DNA of 43,077 nt from Bacteroidia bacterium (lineage in GTDB: Bacteria > Bacteroidota > Bacteroidia > B-17B0 > Aurantibacillaceae): assembly GCA_016787445.1 (NCBI GenBank), contig JAEUTQ010000071.1, positions 1-43,077 of the forward strand, given 5' to 3'. Below, piece after piece: positions 15,999-24,141 of this stretch. A program made the position numbers and the translations under genes. The first letter of the stretch is position 1. Every line of letters begins with the position of its first letter. The notes below the pieces were generated by a model that worked only from the letters and a program-made list of their open reading frames with translations, was not told where the DNA came from and searched no databases.

Positions 15999-16640
15999 CT
16001 AAAATTTTAAATATTTTGGAATCATAAAACAGAACCAGGTAATGAAGGGGGCTGCCACTACATCCATGGTATAATGTGCATGTTGCAAAAGAATTAAAAT
16101 GGCTACGGTAATTACAACTCCCAAAAAGAATTTTTTTAATTGCGGATAAGGATTTGCCAAATACAATAGATACACTGTAGCTACATGTCCGGAGAAAAAC
16201 AAATCTTTAGTAATGCGTGTGTGTCCGTAAAAAAATGTTTCTACAAAGGGATCTTGCAAGGGGATAATTCCTTCAGGTGCCTCTAGCGGGAAAAAATAAA
16301 TACTTGGCAAACGAAATAATAAAATTAAAAAATAGGCTTGTACCGCCTGGATAAACTGAACGGGACGAGGCAAGAGATTAACGATACTGAGCAAGGCCGA
16401 GAGATAAATAATTATAAATGTAATGACCGACACATTATAGGAAGGCAGGAGTTGCAGAATGGCATCCGCTAGTTGTGTACCACTCCTGGTTTCGATGTAC
16501 GTAAAAAAATAACTGAGACTACTCAGCAGAATCATCAACAGAATAAGTGTTAGAAGTACATTCCATTTGAATTTATTACTCTTAAATGCACTTCGCCAAT
16601 TCTCAATGAAATCAGAATATTTAAAATAAATAAATTGCAA
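15999..16640 (-). CDS. PAP2-like, sphingomyelin-synthase-type membrane enzyme
   Basis: Integral membrane protein of 213 residues with about six helices. The catalytic pattern matches the PAP2_C/sphingomyelin synthase group: KDLFFSGHVAT with His152, then QHAHYTMDVVAA with His189 and Asp193, both late in the chain and facing the same side. In that group a phospho-head group is moved between lipids or a lipid phosphate is cleaved. Many Bacteroidota make sphingolipids, so a head-group transferase or lipid phosphatase is plausible, but the substrate is not shown. It lies 38 bp after the methyltransferase gene in the same direction. Confidence 0.72.
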   Translation of the reverse strand: MQFIYFKYSDFIENWRSAFKSNKFKWNVLLTLILLMILLSSLSYFFTYIETRSGTQLADAILQLLPSYNVSVITFIIIYLSALLSIVNLLPRPVQFIQAVQAYFLILLFRLPSIYFFPLEAPEGIIPLQDPFVETFFYGHTRITKDLFFSGHVATVYLLYLANPYPQLKKFFLGVVITVAILILLQHAHYTMDVVAAPFITWFCFMIPKYLKF

Positions 16641-16678
16641 TGTTTGATGTTATACACTGCAATTTATTAAAATAATTC

Positions 16679-17305
16679 TTACTTCGGCTCAATTTTAAAA
16701 AGTGTTGTTGAATCAATGTTATGATCGTCGATGGTGGTGGCTTCACCGTAACCAATACACTTAAATGGCATGTAATTAATGTATTCCCGGGTTGTTGTAA
16801 AAAAATCCAAACCATACTTTTGCGTACCCTTATACGTAACGAAATTATTGATCAAATATTTTCCTCTGAAATTCTCGAGCAATAGCTGATTTACTTTATT
16901 TAACTGCGGAAGTATCATCCAGGTAATATCTGCCAATAAAACGCAATCAATGTTTTCTTTGTTTGGTAATTGATGCAAATTAATAATGTCTCCTACTTCA
17001 AAATGCAGATAGGGAAATTTCTCTTGCGCTTTTTTAACGGCAGTAGGTGATATATCGATTGATTGACAAACGATGCCTGTTTCTTTAAAAATCCAATCGG
17101 CATAATAACCTAATCCGCAACCATACTCTATGATTGATTTGATTCCGTAACGCTTTATGTTCATTATGGCCATTTGTCGACTGTAGCGATTGGGTTGTTG
17201 CGATTGAATCCATGGATCTTCAAATGCTTTATACATTTCTTCAAATTCGCCAATAAACTTTCCGTCTTTGATAACGTAATCGTGGTAGGTTTTTTTACTT
17301 TCCAT
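16679..17305 (-). CDS. Class I SAM-dependent methyltransferase
   Basis: Protein of 208 residues with a seven-strand methyltransferase core. Motif I is IIEYGCGLGYYADW with the acidic Glu60 and Gly-rich loop; motif II has CQSIDISPTAVKKAQ, and the region around VGDIINL ... DCVLLADITWMILP completes the cofactor pocket. The N-terminal 50 residues (YKAFEDPWIQSQQPNRYSRQ) resemble cap regions of small-molecule methyltransferases. Substrate unknown. It lies 18 bp after the OM-barrel gene and 38 bp before the PAP2-like gene. Confidence 0.82.
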   Translation of the reverse strand: MESKKTYHDYVIKDGKFIGEFEEMYKAFEDPWIQSQQPNRYSRQMAIMNIKRYGIKSIIEYGCGLGYYADWIFKETGIVCQSIDISPTAVKKAQEKFPYLHFEVGDIINLHQLPNKENIDCVLLADITWMILPQLNKVNQLLLENFRGKYLINNFVTYKGTQKYGLDFFTTTREYINYMPFKCIGYGEATTIDDHNIDSTTLFKIEPK

Positions 17306-17323
17306 AATTTTTGTGTTAAATGA

Positions 17324-18271
17324 TTAAAAACGATAACCGATGGTCCAACTGAAATTAGCGTAAGGCAATACATTGGCATTCCGCACGAAACCACTGCCTG
17401 TCATCTTATTGACATATTCAATTCCAAATGGGTCGCTTTCGTTATAGACATCTTTCTTACAACCAATATTTGCTAATGCTGTCATGTTTAATCGCTCCGA
17501 AATACGAATGAGAAGACCGATGGTGCCGCCGTAAACTTGTCGGATTAAAATAAAATCATTTTTAAATTCTCCTATTACAATCGGCGCTTGATAAGGTACG
17601 GGTGAAGGTGCGGTTATGTTTACTTTTGTCGACATTTCGTACTGCGATACACTAAAAGAAGGACCAATTAAAAAATTAACGCTGTGTCCAAATGAAGGCG
17701 AAAACAATAAGCCGGCACCCACACTAAAATTCATGCGATTGTATGTATTTGAGTTTGTCCTGTGCAAATAGGAGCCGTTGTAAACCGAATTGGTTAAGTC
17801 AGGTTTACCATAGCCAAAACTTACCGGCAGATGTACAATTAATTTTTCCTTCGCTAAATCGTGCATAAAACTGAAGCTGAAATTTGAATTCAGAAGTGCC
17901 AGGTGATTAAACCCGATATAAATTTTTCGTTTATACAAATGCGCTTTACTCTTCAAAATTCCATTTTCGGTTTTGATGGTACGAGGCCTGGAACCATCCA
18001 TGTTATATACCGAGTAATCGATAGGAGTGTTTTGTTCTACTGCTTGAAGTCGCTCGGTACTTCCCGTTTTGTATTTTACGTAAGCTACCGTTTTTCGGTC
18101 GACCGAATACTTTGGTCCGTCCAGCATATCGTAACGTTTGTATTTGACATTGTCGCTACCTATTTCTGATATAACGGCTTTCACCTTACTACTATCAGTG
18201 AAAACAATTAAATCTTGCGCGCAAATTGCTTTTGCAATTAGAATCGATAAAATGATCATTCGTTTTTTCAT
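17324..18271 (-). CDS. Secreted probable outer-membrane beta-barrel protein
   Basis: Protein of 315 residues with a signal peptide ending near ICAQD. The first domain (about 20-75) reads as the Bacteroidota motif LIVFTDSSKVKAVISEIGSD with VKYKRYD and VAYVKYKTG, often found before OM barrels. The remainder alternates hydrophobic and polar residues with aromatic strand ends (ISERLNMTALANIG) and finishes FSWTIGYRF, with the terminal Phe typical of barrel strands. Function unknown. It is 22 bp after the next gene upstream and leads into the methyltransferase. Confidence 0.65.
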   Translation of the reverse strand: MKKRMIILSILIAKAICAQDLIVFTDSSKVKAVISEIGSDNVKYKRYDMLDGPKYSVDRKTVAYVKYKTGSTERLQAVEQNTPIDYSVYNMDGSRPRTIKTENGILKSKAHLYKRKIYIGFNHLALLNSNFSFSFMHDLAKEKLIVHLPVSFGYGKPDLTNSVYNGSYLHRTNSNTYNRMNFSVGAGLLFSPSFGHSVNFLIGPSFSVSQYEMSTKVNITAPSPVPYQAPIVIGEFKNDFILIRQVYGGTIGLLIRISERLNMTALANIGCKKDVYNESDPFGIEYVNKMTGSGFVRNANVLPYANFSWTIGYRF

Positions 18272-18293
18272 GGCTTTAGGTTTTAAGTTGATA

Positions 18294-18830
18294 TTATTTA
18301 GGTTGATTTATAACATAAAAATTGTAGGCATCGGGCAAATCACGAAACAGAATTTCCTTTCGCTTTTGATGCGGCACTGATGTTGTAATGGCTAAAACAG
18401 GTGTTGCCAATAAGCACGCCACTCCGCCAATGATTAAAGAATATTGATATCCATAATTGTATGGAGTGTTGCCGGTCGTTGTTGCTGCTACCATAGTTAA
18501 TAGATAACCTGTAATAGCAGTACCAATCATTGTTCCCGTAATTATTTTTTTATTGCGTGTTAACTGATCATAACGTGCAATTTGATTTTTGATTTGTGGG
18601 TCATTAAGTGTGCGGCAGAGATGTAAAAACTCTTTTGGATCTACGCGCGTTGTTTTGTTGTAGAATAACTGACGGCGACTGTAATTAAAATAAACGGGCT
18701 GTAATGTAACACTGTGAAAAGAAGGAATTGCCGACTGAGAAAAAATGATACTGTCGGTTTTAAGGCTTTGCGCTTTTGTTGTAATCTGCAGCAGGAAGAT
18801 TAAAAAACTGAAATAAAATAATGTTTTCAT
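18294..18830 (-). CDS. Hypothetical envelope protein with signal peptide and two membrane helices
   Basis: Protein of 178 residues. A signal peptide (MKTLFYFSFLIFLLQ, cleavage near TKAQS) precedes a polar region of about 75 residues, then two hydrophobic helices (about 95-118 and 128-150) and a charged tail. No family recognised. ATG at 18830 gives the signal peptide directly; an upstream frame start at 18851 adds seven residues. It is the first gene of a minus-strand run to 15999 and is divergent from the HTH regulator, with a -7 box at 18849-18856. Confidence 0.6.
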   Translation of the reverse strand: MKTLFYFSFLIFLLQITTKAQSLKTDSIIFSQSAIPSFHSVTLQPVYFNYSRRQLFYNKTTRVDPKEFLHLCRTLNDPQIKNQIARYDQLTRNKKIITGTMIGTAITGYLLTMVAATTTGNTPYNYGYQYSLIIGGVACLLATPVLAITTSVPHQKRKEILFRDLPDAYNFYVINQPK

Positions 18831-18848
18831 GGCATTTGGATTATGAGG

Positions 18849-18856
18849 CAAACATA
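18849..18856 (-). promoter_or_regulatory. Putative -7 element for the minus-strand envelope operon
   Basis: TATGTTTG on the minus strand is an exact TAnnTTTG match, 18 bp before the ATG at 18830. No clear -33 TTTG is visible; that position is occupied by the inverted repeat at 18875-18893. Confidence 0.35.
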
Positions 18857-18874
18857 GTCCGAGACCCTTAAATA

Positions 18875-18893
18875 AATAGCCTTATAAGCTATT
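18875..18893. promoter_or_regulatory. Inverted repeat in the divergent promoter region, possible operator
   Basis: AATAGC-CTTATAA-GCTATT: 6-bp arms around a 7-bp AT-rich centre, placed where the -33 region of the minus-strand promoter should be and upstream of the divergent HTH gene. A regulator site is an inference from position and symmetry. Confidence 0.3.
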
Positions 18894-18989
18894 CATATAC
18901 GATAACTATCGTTTTTTAATAATTATTTAGACTTTATCGATATTTTGAATGGTATAAATATCTTTTTATGATACTTTATTAAATTTTTA

Positions 18990-18997
18990 TATCTTTA
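18990..18997 (+). promoter_or_regulatory. Putative -7 element for the HTH regulator gene
   Basis: TATCTTTA (7 of 8 to TAnnTTTG) with TATG at 18967-18970 as a weak -33 box 19 bp upstream. The ATG follows at 19014. Confidence 0.3.
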
Positions 18998-19013
18998 AAT
19001 ACAATTTGAGATC

Positions 19014-20009
19014 ATGAAAAACCTTAAAGTATTTTTAGAGAATCTGGAGGCAAGTTTGCCTTCCGGACTCACTTTAAACAAAGTTTTGATAAAGGAATTG
19101 GGACTTAATAAAGATGCAGCCAGTCGCCGAATTAGCGGTAAAACGCCTTTTACTTATAGTGAGGTGTGCGTGCTTGCTAAAGCATATAATATAAGTTTAA
19201 CACCTGCTCAATCGTCTTCTTTTCATAATGTGGTTTTTGGCTACACTCCATTTAAAACGAAGCAAGTGGATTCAAAATATTTTTTCGAGAATATTTCTAA
19301 CCTGCTTTATAAACTGAATGCGCATCATCATAAACTCTTGTATCATGTGGCGCCTGAAATTCCGATTTATCATTACTATAACTATCCCCTTCTTCTAAAC
19401 TTTAAACTATTTTATTGGGGTAAATACTTACTGAACATCGATTACTATGTAAAGCGTGTATTTAAAGACGCGCCATCCGACCCGCAAATAGTTGAACACG
19501 CACAAAAAGCTTATGAACAATTCTGCCTAATTCCAAGTGTTGAAATATGGACGCCGCAAACATTGCAAACAGTCCTCACACAAATTCAATTCTGCATTGA
19601 AACCGGTGATTTTACAAATACTGCCGAAATACTTCTAGTCTTGGAAGAATTGAATCAACTCATGCATCGCATAAAACAAATGGCAGAAGACAATAACAAA
19701 GCTTTTGATCACGATAAAAAAATGCAAATTCCATTTCAACTTTACAAGATGGATGTGAATATGAATACAACGAGTATTGTAGCTGAAATGGATCATCAAA
19801 AAATTGTGCTGCAAAATTTTAATTCCATTAACTTCATGAGCACCACCCAACCTGATTTTTGTGAAGAGAGTCTGAACTGGATAAACAACCTGCAAAGTAA
19901 ATCGAGTTTACTCAGTGGCGCAGGAATTATTGAACGTCAGAAATTTTTTAATTTAATGTTTAAGCAATTATCTGATTTTAAGGAACAGGTTTTAAAATTG
20001 AATCTCTAA
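19014..20009 (+). CDS. HTH-type transcriptional regulator with large C-terminal domain
   Basis: Protein of 331 residues. A helix-turn-helix-like segment lies at about residues 28-62: IKELGLNKDAASRRISGKTPFTYSEVCVLAKAYNIS, with SRRISG where the recognition helix would be. The remaining 250 residues are mostly helical, rich in aromatic and polar residues, with no enzyme motif. I know proteins of this layout from Bacteroidota but no named function. It is divergent from the envelope operon starting at 18830, which it may control. It ends one base before rluF, suggesting a shared transcript. Confidence 0.65.
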   Translation: MKNLKVFLENLEASLPSGLTLNKVLIKELGLNKDAASRRISGKTPFTYSEVCVLAKAYNISLTPAQSSSFHNVVFGYTPFKTKQVDSKYFFENISNLLYKLNAHHHKLLYHVAPEIPIYHYYNYPLLLNFKLFYWGKYLLNIDYYVKRVFKDAPSDPQIVEHAQKAYEQFCLIPSVEIWTPQTLQTVLTQIQFCIETGDFTNTAEILLVLEELNQLMHRIKQMAEDNNKAFDHDKKMQIPFQLYKMDVNMNTTSIVAEMDHQKIVLQNFNSINFMSTTQPDFCEESLNWINNLQSKSSLLSGAGIIERQKFFNLMFKQLSDFKEQVLKLNL

Positions 20010-20010
20010 T

Positions 20011-20715
20011 ATGGAACTTTTAAAAGTAGATAAGTTTATCAGCCGTAGTGGCTTTTGCTCCCGACGTAAAGCCTTTGAGCTCATTGAGGAAAAACGTGTA
20101 AAGGTTAATGGAAAAATCGCCAATTTCAGCACCAAAATTAATAAAGGAGATGTCGTAACGGTTGACGGACAGCGGCTGGTTGAAAAGGAATTTAAACCGG
20201 TATACATTGCCTATCACAAACCTAAAGGTATTGTTTGCACGACTGAGAAAATTAAAGGCAATATCATTGATGCCATAAATTATCCGGAAAAAATATATCC
20301 GGTGGGCAGATTGGATAAAGATTCGGAAGGATTAATACTGCTCACCAATCACGGGGAAATCATCAATAAAATATCACATGCGGAAGAAGGTCACGAAAAA
20401 GAATACATCGTTACTTTAAATCTACCGGTAAGAAAAAAGTTCCTGGAAGAAATTTCCGAAGGCATTGAAATATTGGGAGAGATAACCAAGCCTTGTAAAA
20501 TAGAACTAATTCCGGGTACTAAACGCTTATTCAAAATAATTCTAACGCAAGGATTAAACCGACAAATCCGCCGTATGTGTAACGAATACGATTATCAGGT
20601 CATCCGTTTACAACGCGTACGCGTCATGAATATTCATATTGGAAAATTAAAACCCGGAGAATGGAGAGAGTTAAGCGAAGAAGAATTAAAAACTTTAATG
20701 AAAGAGTTGGAATAA
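20011..20715 (+). CDS. rluF: 23S rRNA pseudouridine synthase RluF-type
   Basis: Protein of 234 residues, RsuA/RluB/RluE/RluF family. An S4 RNA-binding domain occupies about 1-60 (VDKFISRSGFCSRRKAFELI). The catalytic domain has YHKPKG, the signature VGRLDKDSEGLILLT with catalytic Asp102, and the C-terminal GLNRQIRRMC loop. The KDSEG form and GLNRQIRRM(C) favour RluF, which modifies U2604 (and U2605) in the large ribosomal subunit of E. coli. The ATG at 20011 starts one base after the HTH gene stop. Confidence 0.85.
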   Translation: MELLKVDKFISRSGFCSRRKAFELIEEKRVKVNGKIANFSTKINKGDVVTVDGQRLVEKEFKPVYIAYHKPKGIVCTTEKIKGNIIDAINYPEKIYPVGRLDKDSEGLILLTNHGEIINKISHAEEGHEKEYIVTLNLPVRKKFLEEISEGIEILGEITKPCKIELIPGTKRLFKIILTQGLNRQIRRMCNEYDYQVIRLQRVRVMNIHIGKLKPGEWRELSEEELKTLMKELE

Positions 20716-20802
20716 ATTGAATCCGGTTTATTGATTTCTTTAATGAATTTTTTTATGTTACTTTTTGGTTCGCCAATTACCAGCGTTAAGATAAATTATT
20801 CC

Positions 20803-21254
20803 TTTACTTTTTTCCTTGATGAAAAAAGTAAACAATCCCGATAGCTATCGGGACAAGACGCCAGAAGGCATTGCGGCGGTAGCCGCACCGTTCCAAAAAG
20901 CAGGCCCCAACTCGGCTGTGCCGAGCCGGGAGACCCCACCCTGCTTTTTGTTCACTATGCTGCCTGGCGTCGGCTCCTCCGATTAACATTTTACTCTGTT
21001 TTAATAGTTCGTTCCCAATATTCCACCATACTCCATTCGGAGAGATCCTCGAAGACGATACAACCGTAATCCGGCCTCATAAAATTTTGTGTAAAAAAAT
21101 CAAGTTTTATTAAACGCGTTGGGCTGTGTGACAGGCGATTTGTTGCCTCTCGCGCAGCGCTTTGAATCGCCAAGCTTAATAAAACGCAGATTTTTCACAA
21201 AATTTTATGCAGCCTTGACTTCTTTGTTACTTTCTGCGTCAAGGCAGAAAGTAA
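20803..21254. repeat. Structured non-coding island with nested hairpins, possible MITE-like element or ncRNA
   Basis: No credible protein gene lies in 20716-21269. The island is bounded by two 11-bp hairpins of similar sequence, TTTACTTTTTT/AAAAAAGTAAA (20803-20832) and TTACTTTCTGC/GCAGAAAGTAA (21227-21254). Between them are the 16-bp palindrome CCCGATAGCTATCGGG (20837-20852), a three-way-junction-like unit (outer stem GACGCCAG/CTGGCGTC, 20857-20864 with 20964-20971), and a long AT-rich hairpin (21078-21113 with 21176-21209). Inner stems in the junction are TGCGGC/GCCGCA (20872-20887), AAAAAGCAGG/CCTGCTTTTT (20895-20949) and CTCGGC/GCCGAG (20911-20925). I recall similar GC-rich hairpin elements between Bacteroidota genes, but cannot confirm a family. 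Confidence 0.6.
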
Positions 21255-21269
21255 ATGCAAGTCAAAATT

Positions 21270-21656
21270 CTACTTCACTGCAATAACAGAAATCTCAACA
21301 TTTACATCCAGAGGCAAACGACTTACCTGCACGGTTTCTCTTGCCGGAAAATTCCCGGTGAAATAAGAACCGTAAGCTTCATTCACTTTAGAGAAATTAT
21401 TCATATCGGTTAAGAAAATGGTGGTTTTAACCACATTTGTAAAATCCATTCCTGCATCAGTTAAAATCGCTTTTACATTTCCCATCACCTTATGTGTTTC
21501 TTTACTGATATCATCCAGCGTTAATGCGCCCGTTACTGCATCCTTGGCAACTTGTCCGGATACAAATAAAAAATTCCCGCTTGCCGGTACCATGTTTGCA
21601 TGACTGTATGGACCGATTGGCGCCGGAGCACCTGATGATGTAATTACTTTTTTCAT
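21270..21656 (-). CDS. RidA family reactive-intermediate deaminase
   Basis: Protein of 128 residues, full length for RidA/YjgF/UK114. Signatures: APAPIGPYSHA at the N-terminus, FVSGQVAKD, NVKAILTDAGMDFTNVVKTTIFLTDM, and FPARETVQVSRLP with the carboxylate-binding Arg106, plus Glu121 in VEISVIA. RidA hydrolyses enamine/imine intermediates released by PLP enzymes in the cytoplasm. It is the last gene after two aminotransferase-fold PLP enzymes, 4 bp after the second, a context that fits clean-up of their intermediates. Confidence 0.92.
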   Translation of the reverse strand: MKKVITSSGAPAPIGPYSHANMVPASGNFLFVSGQVAKDAVTGALTLDDISKETHKVMGNVKAILTDAGMDFTNVVKTTIFLTDMNNFSKVNEAYGSYFTGNFPARETVQVSRLPLDVNVEISVIAVK

Positions 21657-21660
21657 GTAC

Positions 21661-22833
21661 TTAAAATTTAGAGATTAAATTGTTTTGTTGGATTAGTTCT
21701 GAGATCGCATTATATAAAACATCCAAATCATGTTGCGAGTTAAATGCATTAATGGAATAACGTAAATATACTTTATCACCGTGACGCATCACCGGTATCT
21801 CAATTTTATCGTGCTCAAATAAATGACGTTGTAATTTCTCCGGCTCTTTGGTATTGATTGGAATACTAAATAGTTGTCCGAGAAACTCATCTGATATCGG
21901 ACACAAAGGTTGTGAGCCCGCGAGTTCACAAAAACGTAAAGCATTATCACGCACTAATTTTTTACATCTAGCACTTACTTCCTTCCAATTGTATTGATTC
22001 ATGAATTCAATCGCTTTAGGAATCGTTAGAAAAGCGGAATAATCACGTGTCCCATTCATCTGATGCCAGTCGAGAAATTTGGAATCAGAAGGGAAGAACG
22101 CTTCGTAACCCCAACTTACTACAAGAGGATCAAATCTTTCCTGTAATTCCTTCTTCACATATAAAAAGGAGGAGCCTTTAGGTGTCATCATCCATTTATG
22201 ACAAGCGCCTGTGTAGATATCGGCATTTAAAGCGGTTAAATCTAAATCCACATGCGCAGGTGCATGCGCTCCGTCAACAAAAACCAACACACCTCTACGT
22301 TTCGCTTCTGCTACAATTTCCTTTACAGGAAATATTAATGCCGTTGAACTGGTGATATGGGAAATAAAAACCAATTTAGTTTTGGTTGTAAATCCTTTGA
22401 AAAACTCTTCTACAAACTTTTCCTTTGTAGTTAATGGCAGAGAAATAGATTGTTGTACATACTTTGCTCCGGTCTTTTTGCAATAGTAATTCCAGGCTTT
22501 ATCACATGCGCCATATTCTAAATTGGTAGTGAGTACTTCATCGCCTTGCTGCAGATTTAAACTCTTCGCAATGGTGTTAACCGCATAGGAGGGATTGGTT
22601 ACATATGCCAAATCCTTCGCGCCACAATTTAAAAAAGAGGCGAGTGCTTCGCGGGATTTCTCCAGATAGCGCAAGCCGTTCACCGTTATAAACTGTACCG
22701 GTTCTTGCTCTAATTCGTATTGCCATTTTTGATAATCTTCAAATATTGGTTTCGGACAAGCCCCGAATGAACCAAAGTTCAGAAAGGTGATATCCTTTCG
22801 TAATAAAAATAAATCTCTGATGTCGAAACTCAT
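21661..22833 (-). CDS. Aminotransferase class V-fold PLP-dependent enzyme (isopenicillin-N-epimerase-like)
   Basis: Protein of 390 residues, cytoplasmic. Class V fold: FLNFGSFGACPKPI near the start, FVDGAHAPAHVDLDL with PLP-contacting Asp187 and His190, and the Schiff-base lysine Lys213 in GACHKWMMTPKG. The closest style is the CefD/isopenicillin N epimerase-like branch, but cysteine desulfurase and kynureninase-like members share these motifs, so the substrate is open. It starts one base after the stop of a related, apparently exported enzyme and is followed 4 bp later by RidA. Confidence 0.87.
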   Translation of the reverse strand: MSFDIRDLFLLRKDITFLNFGSFGACPKPIFEDYQKWQYELEQEPVQFITVNGLRYLEKSREALASFLNCGAKDLAYVTNPSYAVNTIAKSLNLQQGDEVLTTNLEYGACDKAWNYYCKKTGAKYVQQSISLPLTTKEKFVEEFFKGFTTKTKLVFISHITSSTALIFPVKEIVAEAKRRGVLVFVDGAHAPAHVDLDLTALNADIYTGACHKWMMTPKGSSFLYVKKELQERFDPLVVSWGYEAFFPSDSKFLDWHQMNGTRDYSAFLTIPKAIEFMNQYNWKEVSARCKKLVRDNALRFCELAGSQPLCPISDEFLGQLFSIPINTKEPEKLQRHLFEHDKIEIPVMRHGDKVYLRYSINAFNSQHDLDVLYNAISELIQQNNLISKF

Positions 22834-22834
22834 A

Positions 22835-24100
22835 TTACTTTGTGTTTATCATATCCTTTAAGCTCTTCACGAATTTATCTAATTCCTTCGTGGTGGTATA
22901 AAGGTTTGGTGTAATTCTGCAACCTTGCACGCCTTTTCCATCAATCGCCACGGTGTAAATTCCGTACTGCTTTAATAAGCGTTCTGCCATGTCTGCGGGC
23001 TTCATGCCTTTAATTCCAACATTGGCAATGGCACAACTTCGTGCCGGATCTTCAGGGGTGTTTAAAATAATTCCAGGTAAGTTTCTCACTTGCTTGGTCC
23101 AGTAATTTTGTAAATAACGTAACCGCTCCTCTTTTCGTTTGGCTCCAATTTTTGCATAATAATCTGCCGCATTCGCAATGGCTAAATCCGTATGGACAGG
23201 AATGGTGCCTGTATGATTAAGACGGGAAATATCATTTGGTTCTTTTGGACTTTCAGCCAATAAAGGCCAAACTTTAGAAATATTTTCTTTCCTAACGTAA
23301 AGCAGCCCTGCTCCTAATGGATTACTTAACCATTTGTGCAAGCTAGCTCCGTAATAATCGCAGTTTAAATCCGTAATCTTAAAATCAAGATGAGCAAAGG
23401 CATGCGCGCCGTCTACCATTACCTGAACCCCTTTTTTATGGGCCATGTCACAAATCTTTTTAACCGGAAGAATTTGTCCTGTAATATTAATCATGTGACA
23501 CACCATTAAGAGTTTTGTTTTTGTCGTAATGGCATTTTCATACAATGAAATTATTTCATCATCAGATTTCGGGTGATTAGGCACCGAAATGATTTTATTA
23601 ACTACACCATATCGCTTTGAAACCTGTTCAAACATATCCAGCATAGCGCCGTAATCCTGTTGCGCCATCACGGCTTCATCGCCAGGTTTCCAATCAAGAC
23701 CGCCAATAATCATATCGAGTGATTCGGTGGTGTTGCGTGTAATAATAATTTCTTCGGTTGTGCATCCGGCAATATCCGCCAGACGTTGCGTCATCGCTTT
23801 TTTATTATCGTATTGAACCGTGCGCATGTAATACGCGCCTTGTAAATTTATTTCTTTTAAATGCTTAATATAACTTTCAAGGATTTCCTCGGGCTGAATG
23901 CAATAATAACCGTTCTCAAGATTAATATAATCCGGTTTTAACTTATAGCCGTTTCTTATCTGCAACCAGAAATCTTCGTCAGATGCTAATTGCTCAGCCG
24001 GAATCGCTTCAAATTTTTCTATGATTGATTCAAGAATTGGAAAAGAAAATAATGCGCCGAGTCCGCTTGCCGATGTTTTTAAAAAATCGCGTTTATTCAT
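22835..24100 (-). CDS. Exported aminotransferase class V-fold PLP-dependent enzyme
   Basis: Protein of 421 residues. The N-terminus (MNKRDFLKTSASGLGALFSF) resembles the twin-arginine signals of Bacteroidota but has Lys-Arg rather than Arg-Arg, so Tat export is likely but not certain. The PLP site is intact: VMVDGAHAFAHLDF with Asp230 and His233, and Lys256 in GASLHKWLSNPLG. A relative of the next gene (shared DGAHAxAHxD and HKWxxxPxG), probably from duplication. Export of a folded PLP enzyme would imply action on periplasmic or surface substrates. Substrate unknown. Confidence 0.85.
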   Translation of the reverse strand: MNKRDFLKTSASGLGALFSFPILESIIEKFEAIPAEQLASDEDFWLQIRNGYKLKPDYINLENGYYCIQPEEILESYIKHLKEINLQGAYYMRTVQYDNKKAMTQRLADIAGCTTEEIIITRNTTESLDMIIGGLDWKPGDEAVMAQQDYGAMLDMFEQVSKRYGVVNKIISVPNHPKSDDEIISLYENAITTKTKLLMVCHMINITGQILPVKKICDMAHKKGVQVMVDGAHAFAHLDFKITDLNCDYYGASLHKWLSNPLGAGLLYVRKENISKVWPLLAESPKEPNDISRLNHTGTIPVHTDLAIANAADYYAKIGAKRKEERLRYLQNYWTKQVRNLPGIILNTPEDPARSCAIANVGIKGMKPADMAERLLKQYGIYTVAIDGKGVQGCRITPNLYTTTKELDKFVKSLKDMINTK

Positions 24101-24141
24101 GTTTACACTTCTTAGTTTAAATGTATAAAATCAATTTCAAA

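Noticed and set aside
20804..21173. Short minus-strand open frames in the structured island
   Set aside because: They cross the hairpins, lack ribosome sites and resemble no protein.
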